This document shows, one piece after another, positions 7,942 through 14,117 of a stretch of 14,742 nucleotides of DNA. This DNA comes from CAZMCH01 sp964564735 (GTDB taxonomy: Bacteria; Poribacteria; DTPJ01): positions 1 through 14,742 of the forward strand of contig CAZMCH010000101.1 in assembly GCA_964564735.1 (NCBI GenBank). Reading direction: 5' to 3'. Both the position numbers and the translations under genes were made by a program. Numbering within the stretch: position 1 is the first letter of the stretch; each line of letters opens with the position of its first letter. Below the pieces are notes generated by a model. It made no database searches, was not told the DNA's origin, and saw only the letters and a list, made by a program, of their open reading frames with translations.

Positions 7942-7945
7942 CTCC
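7942..7945 (-). promoter_or_regulatory. Shine-Dalgarno GGAG supporting the inner start of the second GRE
   Basis: Read on the minus strand, GGAG is followed by the 5-nt spacer ATATT and ATG at 7936. The upstream ATG at 8002 is preceded only by GGGGG three nt away. This favours the 731-residue form, though ATGA coupling at 7999-8002 keeps the longer form possible. Confidence 0.5.
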
Positions 7946-7998
7946 AATGAATTTCCCATTTTTATTTTCAATAGAGAAAGTGAAACAAGGGTTATTAA

Positions 7999-8484
7999 TC
8001 ATTTTCCCCCGTATCTTTCAATAATAGTCTCTATAAGATTGGTTGTGGATTTCCCTTCTGCACCAGGGAGCAAACGCAATTCCGCCCCAATAGCTTCCAC
8101 TGTCTCACGTTCAATGACACGATCCAGCGAATAATCACCGCCCTTGACATGTATATTTGGACGCAATTCTATCAAAAACTGCTTTGGATCAAGTTCAGGA
8201 AATATCATTACATAATCCACACATTCAAGCCCCGCCAAAAGCTCTGCCCTTTCTTCTTGTGGAACAAGCGGACGCTTTTTGCCCTTAATTGCCCTGACGG
8301 ATTCATCGCTGTTGATAGCGACTATGAGTATATCGCCAAGCTCTTTTGCTGATTGCAGATAGCGTAAATGCCCAACATGCAGAACATCAAAACAACCGTT
8401 TGTTGTAACGATCTTTTTGCCTTGTTTTTGGGCTTCTTGGATTATTATTTTCAGTTCTTCACGTGTTTTTATCTTATTTATCAT
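7999..8484 (-). CDS. HldE C-terminal/RfaE2-like sugar-phosphate nucleotidyltransferase
   Basis: A 161-residue cytidylyltransferase-fold enzyme. The family joins a nucleotide to a sugar phosphate or polyol phosphate; the best known member is D-glycero-beta-D-manno-heptose 1-phosphate adenylyltransferase (HldE C-domain, RfaE2). The nucleotide-binding HxGH is HVGH at 36-39 inside NGCFDVLHVGHLRYL, and the C-terminal signature is EGKSTTNLIE, typical of the RfaE2 group. The kinase half of bifunctional HldE is absent. The ATG at 8484 overlaps the stop of the URO-D-like gene (TGATG); a TTG three nt upstream at 8487 is an alternative start. The 3' end overlaps the possible longer GRE start by ATGA. 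Being wedged between two metabolic genes suggests a role in the pathway rather than ordinary LPS core synthesis, but a displaced heptose gene cannot be excluded. Confidence 0.87.
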   Translation of the reverse strand: MINKIKTREELKIIIQEAQKQGKKIVTTNGCFDVLHVGHLRYLQSAKELGDILIVAINSDESVRAIKGKKRPLVPQEERAELLAGLECVDYVMIFPELDPKQFLIELRPNIHVKGGDYSLDRVIERETVEAIGAELRLLPGAEGKSTTNLIETIIERYGGK

Positions 8485-9593
8485 CAATATCCGTCCCTCA
8501 AAACTCTTTTTGCAACCTCAAGCCATATCTGCACCTGTCGGATGTCGTATTCAAAATCATCGTGTATCTTTTCTATTGCGGCAGCGGTTATGCCATAGCT
8601 TCGTCCTTTGCAGGCATTTTTTATCCTCACCAAATCCTCGATCATCTGTTCTTGTGAAACAAGCTGAACATCAACATTTATTAAAGATATGCTTAAATAC
8701 TTATCTGGTGAAGCATTTGCGACAGCATCTTCAACATTTGTCCAGTGGTTGATCTCATGCCCGCCCAAGCCCTTTAATTCCTCAAGTCTTTTCTGGAATT
8801 TAACCTTACTTCCGCAGGAGTGTATCCAGCCGATACCTCCATGATATTCCTCAAGTTTTTTATAATATGGGAATACAAATTCCTCAAAAATTGACGGGCT
8901 AATGAACGGTAGATAAGTCCAGTCATCTCCTATCCCTGCTAAACGATCTTTGGTATTGAAGTGTTTACAATAGGCATCCCACCATCTTATGCGCTCCTCA
9001 ATGATATATTGCATAAGTTCATGAACAAATTGTGGTCGTTTCATCGTATCATCAATAAATTGTTCATATCCTCTTAGCTGAATTGCCATATCAAGCGGTC
9101 CTCGTTCCCATCTCGGAAAGCCAACGTTCAGACGATCTTTGGATATAGCTCGCAAATCCTCATAAAGCTGGAATATATGGGGCATTTCACCTGTTGTATA
9201 AAAATCATGCCTTTTCATAATAGAAAGATCGGGCTTCTTAGTAAGTGGGTGGTCGCTTTGGATCAATGGAACTCCGTCGCTTTGGTGGCTGACATACATT
9301 CCAAGCAATGTGTATTCAAAATACATGCCTGTTGAGGCACTTATCCAATTTGATAGCATACTATCATCATCGAATCGTTCAAACTGAATAAGTTTCTGTT
9401 TTAGCTGTATTTCGCAGTTAAATTCTGGGTCTTCAAAGTAATCGTTCATATCATATTTTAGGTATTGCACCCATCCAAGATTCTCAAGATAGCACGTTAT
9501 ACTTGGCTTGGGACGATTATTCTTTGCCTTATTTCTGGAAGAATCCATCTGAATCAAAAGCGTATCAATAAGCTGTTCAAGTTTAGGGCGCAT
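8484..9593 (-). CDS. Uroporphyrinogen decarboxylase (URO-D)-family protein, possible zinc-dependent methyltransferase
   Basis: A 369-residue protein with a TIM-barrel sequence pattern of the broad URO-D superfamily, which includes heme-pathway URO-D and the MtaA/MtbA corrinoid methyltransferases. It shows HSCG at 258-261 (WIHSCG), the HxCG metal-binding pattern of the methyltransferase branch, and IGDDWTYLPFISPSIFEEF (from 221), a typical GDD...ISP segment of this group. Heme-pathway features are not evident and no other heme gene is near, so heme synthesis is unlikely. The start is ATG 9593, because GGAG at 9600-9603 is 6 nt upstream; a TTG four codons earlier would overlap that site. It lies 19 nt after the flavin-reductase-like gene and overlaps the next gene by one base. 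The methyl donor or acceptor is unknown, and no corrinoid protein is seen. Confidence 0.8.
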   Translation of the reverse strand: MRPKLEQLIDTLLIQMDSSRNKAKNNRPKPSITCYLENLGWVQYLKYDMNDYFEDPEFNCEIQLKQKLIQFERFDDDSMLSNWISASTGMYFEYTLLGMYVSHQSDGVPLIQSDHPLTKKPDLSIMKRHDFYTTGEMPHIFQLYEDLRAISKDRLNVGFPRWERGPLDMAIQLRGYEQFIDDTMKRPQFVHELMQYIIEERIRWWDAYCKHFNTKDRLAGIGDDWTYLPFISPSIFEEFVFPYYKKLEEYHGGIGWIHSCGSKVKFQKRLEELKGLGGHEINHWTNVEDAVANASPDKYLSISLINVDVQLVSQEQMIEDLVRIKNACKGRSYGITAAAIEKIHDDFEYDIRQVQIWLEVAKRVLRDGY

Positions 9594-9599
9594 TTTTTT

Positions 9600-9603
9600 C
9601 TCC
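9600..9603 (-). promoter_or_regulatory. Shine-Dalgarno GGAG that sets the URO-D-like gene start
   Basis: GGAG is followed by six A and the ATG at 9593. It overlaps the in-frame TTG at 9605, which therefore cannot be the start it serves. The initiating residue is the Met of MRPKLEQL. Confidence 0.6.
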
Positions 9604-9612
9604 AATTTTTCG

Positions 9613-10179
9613 TTATTTCCTCGTAAACCTTATTACATCAATTTTTTCACCAAAACTCCAATAGCTGTTCATTGCAAATATAACCGCCTTAGATTTTGCA
9701 GGATCAATAATTCCTCTACTTTCTTCAATGATTATATCTTCTTCTGCGTGCATAACCAAAACATCGCCAATAAACAAATCATGTGATCCAAGAGACAAAA
9801 CACCAATAACCTTGCATTCCAGATTTACAGGACATTCCTTTATCAATGGCGGTTTGACATGCAAAGCAGGCTCAGGCGTCAGACCTGTTTCCGTAAATTT
9901 ATCGCTAGTTCGTCCCGATACTGTTCCGCAATAATCAACCTTGTCAATTATATCTGTCGTTGGAAAATTGACAACAAACTCACCCGTTGTTTTTACAAGG
10001 CGATTTGAATATGTCGCTGGTCTCATTCCAACACTCACCCTAGTTGGATTAAGCGATACCATCGCAACTTCGCCTAATGTAATGATATTTGGCTTTCCAT
10101 CAACATCTACGCTTGTTATAAGTCCTGCTGGCGTAGGATATACCGGTCGGAAAGGCTTTTCTATTATCTTTTTGCTCAT
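9613..10179 (-). CDS. Flavin reductase-domain (flavoredoxin-like) FMN-binding protein
   Basis: A 188-residue protein of the flavin reductase-like/split-barrel FMN-binding family. Members bind FMN and pass electrons (flavoredoxin) or reduce free flavin with NAD(P)H. Visible signatures are the N-terminal PTPAGLITSVD strand (15-25), SLNPTRVSVGMRPATYSNRL (42-61), EFVVNFP (67-73) and VDYCGTVSGRTSDKF (81-95), with conserved C84 in the (V)D-x-CG-x-x-SGR motif. The start is ATG 10179, because AGGAG (10185-10189) lies 5 nt upstream; the GTG at 10185 overlaps this site. It may supply electrons to an anaerobic step in the pathway or protect against oxygen. The partner is unknown. It sits 58 nt after the kinase and 19 nt before the URO-D-like gene. 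Confidence 0.85.
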   Translation of the reverse strand: MSKKIIEKPFRPVYPTPAGLITSVDVDGKPNIITLGEVAMVSLNPTRVSVGMRPATYSNRLVKTTGEFVVNFPTTDIIDKVDYCGTVSGRTSDKFTETGLTPEPALHVKPPLIKECPVNLECKVIGVLSLGSHDLFIGDVLVMHAEEDIIIEESRGIIDPAKSKAVIFAMNSYWSFGEKIDVIRFTRK

Positions 10180-10184
10180 CTTCA

Positions 10185-10189
10185 CTCCT
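10185..10189 (-). promoter_or_regulatory. Shine-Dalgarno AGGAG that sets the flavin-reductase-like gene start
   Basis: AGGAG is 5 nt before ATG 10179. The in-frame GTG at 10185 overlaps it and so is not the start served by this site. Confidence 0.6.
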
Positions 10190-10237
10190 TTTGCATTTTG
10201 AAACCACTGATAGATACAAGCTTATGGGACTACATCC

Positions 10238-11758
10238 CTATTGGTGTCCATCTTTGGTTTCAACACTACCCAAATCTGATAATTTCAGCAAAGAATCACT
10301 TACTTGCTTAAAAGTATCTTTATATATATTAAAGAGTTCGCTATATTTTTCAACATTATCCATATTAGGCTCTAGCAATTTTTCTGATCCGCTTAATGCT
10401 CTATAAGCCTCTTTGAGATTAGAAAAGACTCCACATCCGAAGCCCGCAAGTATCCCTGCACCAAAGCTGGCAGATTGTGTTACAGAAGGCAAAATAACAG
10501 GAATTTTCGTAACATCTGCAACAATTTGCGTCCATGTTGGGCTTGACGCTGCACCACCAACCATCCGTAAAACTTCGCTTTTTATACCCGTTTCATGAAC
10601 ATCATCAAGCGTCCACCGAAGATCGTATGCTATTCCTTCCATTATAGATCGCGCCATCTCAACTTTTGAATGTGATATTGAAAGCCCAATAAATGCGCCT
10701 CTTTTGCCATGTCCGTATCCGCCTGACGATGGGAAAAATAGCAATCCATTTGAGCCTATTGATGATTTTTCAACGCTTCTATTTAAGTCATCATATAATT
10801 CTGAACGACTATCTTTCTTACCCCATAAATTATCAAGAAACCATTCCATACAAGAACCAACTGCACCCATAGATTTTAGCGCACCCCATCTTTTTGGTAT
10901 AACGTGAGGACTTATAGAAAGGCGTTTTAGCGGATCATGTTTCAATTGATCCATAACACCAAGAATCACCCAAGCTGTTCCGCATGAGAGCATAACATCG
11001 CCCTTATCAAGCACTCCAGAACCCAATGCGGCGCAATATTGATCATGCGCTCCATTAACAACCAGAACAGACTCAGATAATCCAGTTTCCTTGCTTGCTT
11101 GATGTGTCAATTTACCGATTGGGAAGCCTGAATTTTGCATTGATGATAGCTGATCAATTTTTATGCCAGCTATATTTAGCATATCATCATTCCATTGTCC
11201 AGATGCGATATTATAAAGCTGTGTTATGCCTGCATTTGAAGGATCCATGCAAAGATGACCTGTCAATTTATGAATAATAAAGTCATTTACGAATAGAAAA
11301 TATCTTGCGGATTCAAATACTTTCGGATCATTTTCCTTTAACCAGACTATACAGAGAAGCGGCAATCCGTCATATATATCCCATCCGCTTATTTCGTAAA
11401 TCATGTCTTTATAGATGGATTGCCTCATCTGTTCAGCCTGCTTATAGGCGCGGTGATCCATCCAGCTTATCGCATTACAGACGGGCTTATAGTCAGCATC
11501 AACGGGAATAAGCGTTCCCCCTTGCGTTGAAAGGCTTAAGGCAAGTATTTTATCTCCTGAATTAACATGCTCAAGCACCTTGCGTATAGCCAAAACAACG
11601 CCATCCCACAGATCATCAGGGCTTTGCTCAACCCAGTTTTCGTGTGGCGTTATTAATCCATAGCTGTATGATGCTGATGCGATAGACTTTCCATTAATGT
11701 CCATCAACAAAGCCTTTGTTGCAGTCGTTCCGACATCAAGTCCTAAAAGTAAATCCAT
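10238..11758 (-). CDS. FGGY-family carbohydrate kinase (xylulokinase-like)
   Basis: A 506-residue cytoplasmic kinase that transfers phosphate from ATP to a sugar, polyol or sugar acid. The N-terminal phosphate loop is LGLDVGTTATKALL (5-18). NWVEQSPDDLW (41-51) and ISWMDHRA (97-104) are typical xylulokinase-branch motifs. The catalytic base is D239 in NGAHDQYCAALGSG (235-248), followed by SCGTAW (258-263). The C-terminal ATP domain has VGGAASSPTWTQIVADV and ASFGAGILAG. Length matches the family and all key residues are there. AGAGGA (11765-11770) stands 6 nt before ATG. Gaps are 63 nt to the upstream hydrolase and 58 nt to the downstream gene, neither with a clear promoter or terminator. The exact substrate cannot be read from sequence. 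The position after two hydrolases suggests a ring-opened sugar derivative or ketose. Confidence 0.93.
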   Translation of the reverse strand: MDLLLGLDVGTTATKALLMDINGKSIASASYSYGLITPHENWVEQSPDDLWDGVVLAIRKVLEHVNSGDKILALSLSTQGGTLIPVDADYKPVCNAISWMDHRAYKQAEQMRQSIYKDMIYEISGWDIYDGLPLLCIVWLKENDPKVFESARYFLFVNDFIIHKLTGHLCMDPSNAGITQLYNIASGQWNDDMLNIAGIKIDQLSSMQNSGFPIGKLTHQASKETGLSESVLVVNGAHDQYCAALGSGVLDKGDVMLSCGTAWVILGVMDQLKHDPLKRLSISPHVIPKRWGALKSMGAVGSCMEWFLDNLWGKKDSRSELYDDLNRSVEKSSIGSNGLLFFPSSGGYGHGKRGAFIGLSISHSKVEMARSIMEGIAYDLRWTLDDVHETGIKSEVLRMVGGAASSPTWTQIVADVTKIPVILPSVTQSASFGAGILAGFGCGVFSNLKEAYRALSGSEKLLEPNMDNVEKYSELFNIYKDTFKQVSDSLLKLSDLGSVETKDGHQ

Positions 11759-11821
11759 TTTATATCCTCTATAAGTTATATAAAATCCATCTAAGTCCTA
11801 TTTATGAAGGGAGACTTTCCA

Positions 11822-12868
11822 TCAATCATTCAAAAGATGATAAGCATTATTGAAGAATATATCATCAATATCGCTCTTTTTCAGATTGCAGGCTAACGAG
11901 GCATTCTTGAAAGCGAGTATCTCCTCATAGAGCATGAATGTATATGATTCTTCTTCCTCAATGTTTCGCCTTGTTCGTTTGTCTTCCCAATCAGCATGAT
12001 AGACGTAATTTACATACTCATCGCCTTCGCAGATTCGCTTTGCCCTCATGGCAGTTATTGGCATATCGCTTCCGAATAATATCCGCTTCGCGCCAACTTC
12101 CTTTATAAGCAATTCCATGACGCTTTGTTCAGTATTTGCAGATATATCAAAAAGTATGTTCTCATATTGGCTTAATGCAGGAATACCAATCATTCCATGT
12201 CTTGGACAATATGATCGTCCTATATGGGCTACAATTAATTTAATATTTGGATAAGTCGTTGAGATTTCCTTTAATTGAGCAAGATTTAGCGGATCAGCCA
12301 ATCTATCAGAACGACCTATATGAAGCATGACAATCAATCCGTTTTCTTCTGCAAGCTCCAAATGTTCATGTGGAAGATAGTCAAATATCTCAATATCATC
12401 TTCGTATTTTGCATCTTTTACCATATATGGATATGGCTTTATGCCACTGAAATCGCCATCGTCAATCCGCCTCATTAGATCGTCCTTACTCCAATCGGGC
12501 AATGTCCATATAAATCCCCATACGTTATCATATAGTTTTAATTCTTCTGCAAGATAGAGATTGCGTTCCTCTATATCATTACGATCACATATAGGAAAGC
12601 ATACAGGAAAGACTTGCTTGCCCGGAAATAGCTTTAGATATGCGTCCAATAAATTCGGCAACAACATTCCATGTCCAAAAGTCACCCAGTCTGGCCATGA
12701 AGTCGGTCTAGGGTCGTCGGGCTGAATTCCGGGGTTGTTGCTGGAATGTGAATGAATGTCTATAATCTCATCTGGAAGAAAATCCTCAAGATGCTCTTTA
12801 TAAAATGGAAAGTCAACTTTGTAGTAATGTGGTGTAATGTCAAGCCGTCCCTGTCTCAAATCCTGCAT
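11822..12868 (-). CDS. Amidohydrolase-2-family metal-dependent hydrolase (TIM barrel)
   Basis: A 348-residue cytoplasmic enzyme of the Amidohydro_2 group (COG2159-like), whose members hydrolyse lactones or amides or decarboxylate acids. Metal and catalytic residues are visible: H39 and H41 in IDIHSHS, H183 in VMLHIGR, H215 in IVAHIGR and D268 in ILFGSDMP. FSGIKPYPY (140-148) matches the usual GxKxxP strand. Numbering is from ATG 12868, chosen because GGGAG (12877-12881) is 8 nt upstream. The longer start at 12883 has no ribosome site and abuts a heptamer repeat. It lies between the phosphotriesterase-like hydrolase and the kinase, so lactone or ester opening before phosphorylation is a reasonable guess. 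The specific reaction is not known. Confidence 0.88.
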   Translation of the reverse strand: MQDLRQGRLDITPHYYKVDFPFYKEHLEDFLPDEIIDIHSHSSNNPGIQPDDPRPTSWPDWVTFGHGMLLPNLLDAYLKLFPGKQVFPVCFPICDRNDIEERNLYLAEELKLYDNVWGFIWTLPDWSKDDLMRRIDDGDFSGIKPYPYMVKDAKYEDDIEIFDYLPHEHLELAEENGLIVMLHIGRSDRLADPLNLAQLKEISTTYPNIKLIVAHIGRSYCPRHGMIGIPALSQYENILFDISANTEQSVMELLIKEVGAKRILFGSDMPITAMRAKRICEGDEYVNYVYHADWEDKRTRRNIEEEESYTFMLYEEILAFKNASLACNLKKSDIDDIFFNNAYHLLND

Positions 12869-12876
12869 ATCAAACA

Positions 12877-12881
12877 CTCCC
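12877..12881 (-). promoter_or_regulatory. Shine-Dalgarno GGGAG that sets the amidohydrolase start
   Basis: GGGAG is 8 nt before ATG 12868 and lies inside the longer reading frame that would start at 12883. The sequence before 12883 is the heptamer array and has no purine-rich ribosome site. Confidence 0.55.
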
Positions 12882-12883
12882 AT

Positions 12884-12939
12884 TAAAACGTAATACGTTA
12901 TGAGTAATACGTTTTACGCATTACGTTTCACGTTTTACG
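12884..12939. repeat. Array of eight exact-length heptamers, consensus NNNNACG
   Basis: On the + strand the 56 bp divide without gap into eight 7-bp units, seven of which end in ACG. Units include TTTTACG (twice), TAATACG (twice), TAAAACG, CATTACG and TTTCACG; one unit (12898-12904) reads TTATGAG. The array also holds an inverted repeat: AAACGTAAT (12886-12894) pairs with ATTACGTTT (12920-12928). It fills the gap upstream of the amidohydrolase gene and is directly followed by the 9-mer repeat. No gene is seen here. Confidence 0.75.
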
Positions 12940-12942
12940 ATC

Positions 12943-12968
12943 TTTTATCCGTTTTATCTGCGTTCTAT
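12943..12968. repeat. 9-mer-periodic degenerate repeat (ATCCG type), copy 2
   Basis: TTTTATCCG (12943-12951) and TTTTATCTG (12952-12960) are followed by CGTTCTAT (12961-12968). The first unit and the closing word are identical to those at 5700-5708 and 5737-5744. As in copy 1, the repeat lies just downstream of a minus-strand stop codon (here 12978), in the same orientation. It has two units where copy 1 has four. Confidence 0.6.
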
Positions 12969-12977
12969 TCCTAAATG

Positions 12978-14099
12978 CTAATTATCTGATTTTACTTTCC
13001 CGAATGTAGATTTTAATTTCCCTTCTGGATTAACACCTTCTCCTGATTTTATTGGTATTCTTAATGCCTTTGCGGGATTGGTGATAAGGAATTTGTCAAT
13101 CATAGTTTTATCTATTCCCGATTTTTCCATTAACGGAATGAAATCCTTTATTATATAAGCAAATCCCCTTATATTCCCGCCTTTTGCTTGACCGACATTA
13201 TACCAACCTGCATCTTGTGATAAAAGCAGACGATCTTCATGTCCGTTATCAATCATAGTTTTGATAAGCTGTATGTATCTATTTGCTTCTCCAGGGCTTA
13301 TACTATCATATTCTACCCATGCGCCCTGTTCTGCAACAGCAAGATGGTATTTTATATCGCCTTCTGAACCAGCATGAACGAAAATGAATTTTTCCAGAGG
13401 TAGTTTCTCTTCCTTTAATATACTAAGTGTTTCCATGACAGCAACACCATGACCCGTATGACATGCGATAGTTGCGCCTGTTGCCTTGCTTGTTCTTGCA
13501 GAAGCACGGACTATCTTCTGTTGAATTGGTATAAGACTTCCCGGATTGACCGCTATTTTGATAAATCCAGCCTTAATCTGAGTGCCTTCTATGCCATCCT
13601 TTATTTCGCTAATCCACATTTGCGCTAATTCGTCTGCGGATTTTTCAAATGCGTATTGTGGAAGATAAGGTTCTTTATACATGCCTGTATTTGTCAATAT
13701 GTGCATATCAAGTGCGTCTGCAAATCTTTTCATCAGTTCAGCATCTCTGGCAAGAAACATCGGTGTACATTCTGCAAAGCCCGTAACGCCCAAATCTTTA
13801 ATCTCTTTTAGATATGGAAGCATTACTTCAAAAACTTCATCCTGATTATAACGATCTTTGCTTGCTTTATCTGCACCGATAAAATCAACCATCAAATGCT
13901 CATGTATAAGCGTCAATCCTAGTTCACTTGGTTTGATCCGTCCTCTGACCGTTTGAATAAAGTAAAGATCATCATCTTGCATTGCTTGTCCTCTTGCAGA
14001 AGTCAAAAAACTTTTATCAATTGCTGTCAAAAGCCCTGTAGTTGATAATCCAGCAACAAGGCTTTTTATAAAAGTCCTTTTTGTTATTTTATTTTCCAT
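12978..14099 (-). CDS. Phosphotriesterase-family metal-dependent hydrolase with Tat-like leader
   Basis: A 373-residue hydrolase of the phosphotriesterase (PTE) family, which includes lactonases and esterases with a two-metal TIM barrel. All ligands are visible: H66 and H68 in LIHEHL, the bridging lysine K181 in FIKIAV, H214 in CHTGHG, H242 in VHAG and D296 in SQDAG. Residues 1-39 look like a Tat-type leader: TKRTFIK (6-12), with Lys-Arg in place of Arg-Arg, then the hydrophobic stretch SLVAGLSTTGLLTAI and a possible cleavage near GQA at 37-39. This would place it in the periplasm or on the membrane, unlike its neighbours. The start is ATG 14099: AGGTGA (14105-14110) is 5 nt upstream, and the GTG at 14108 overlaps that site. 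It follows the partial dehydrogenase by 18 nt. A lactonase role fits the pathway, but activity is not established. Confidence 0.88.
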   Translation of the reverse strand: MENKITKRTFIKSLVAGLSTTGLLTAIDKSFLTSARGQAMQDDDLYFIQTVRGRIKPSELGLTLIHEHLMVDFIGADKASKDRYNQDEVFEVMLPYLKEIKDLGVTGFAECTPMFLARDAELMKRFADALDMHILTNTGMYKEPYLPQYAFEKSADELAQMWISEIKDGIEGTQIKAGFIKIAVNPGSLIPIQQKIVRASARTSKATGATIACHTGHGVAVMETLSILKEEKLPLEKFIFVHAGSEGDIKYHLAVAEQGAWVEYDSISPGEANRYIQLIKTMIDNGHEDRLLLSQDAGWYNVGQAKGGNIRGFAYIIKDFIPLMEKSGIDKTMIDKFLITNPAKALRIPIKSGEGVNPEGKLKSTFGKVKSDN

Positions 14100-14104
14100 T
14101 TTTA

Positions 14105-14110
14105 TCACCT
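14105..14110 (-). promoter_or_regulatory. Shine-Dalgarno AGGTGA that sets the phosphotriesterase-family gene start
   Basis: AGGTGA is 5 nt before ATG 14099. The in-frame GTG at 14108 is part of this site, so the protein should begin MENKITKR. Confidence 0.5.
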
Positions 14111-14117
14111 TGTTTTC

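Noticed and set aside
8417..8752. 111-codon plus-strand open frame antisense to the URO-D-like and nucleotidyltransferase genes
   Set aside because: It crosses the junction of two well supported minus-strand genes and lacks a ribosome site or motif.
8484..9593. Heme-pathway uroporphyrinogen decarboxylase (hemE)
   Set aside because: HxCG is a methyltransferase-branch feature, sequence similarity is only superfamily-level and no heme gene is nearby.
12884..12939. CRISPR array
   Set aside because: Units are 7 bp with no spacers, and no cas gene is present.
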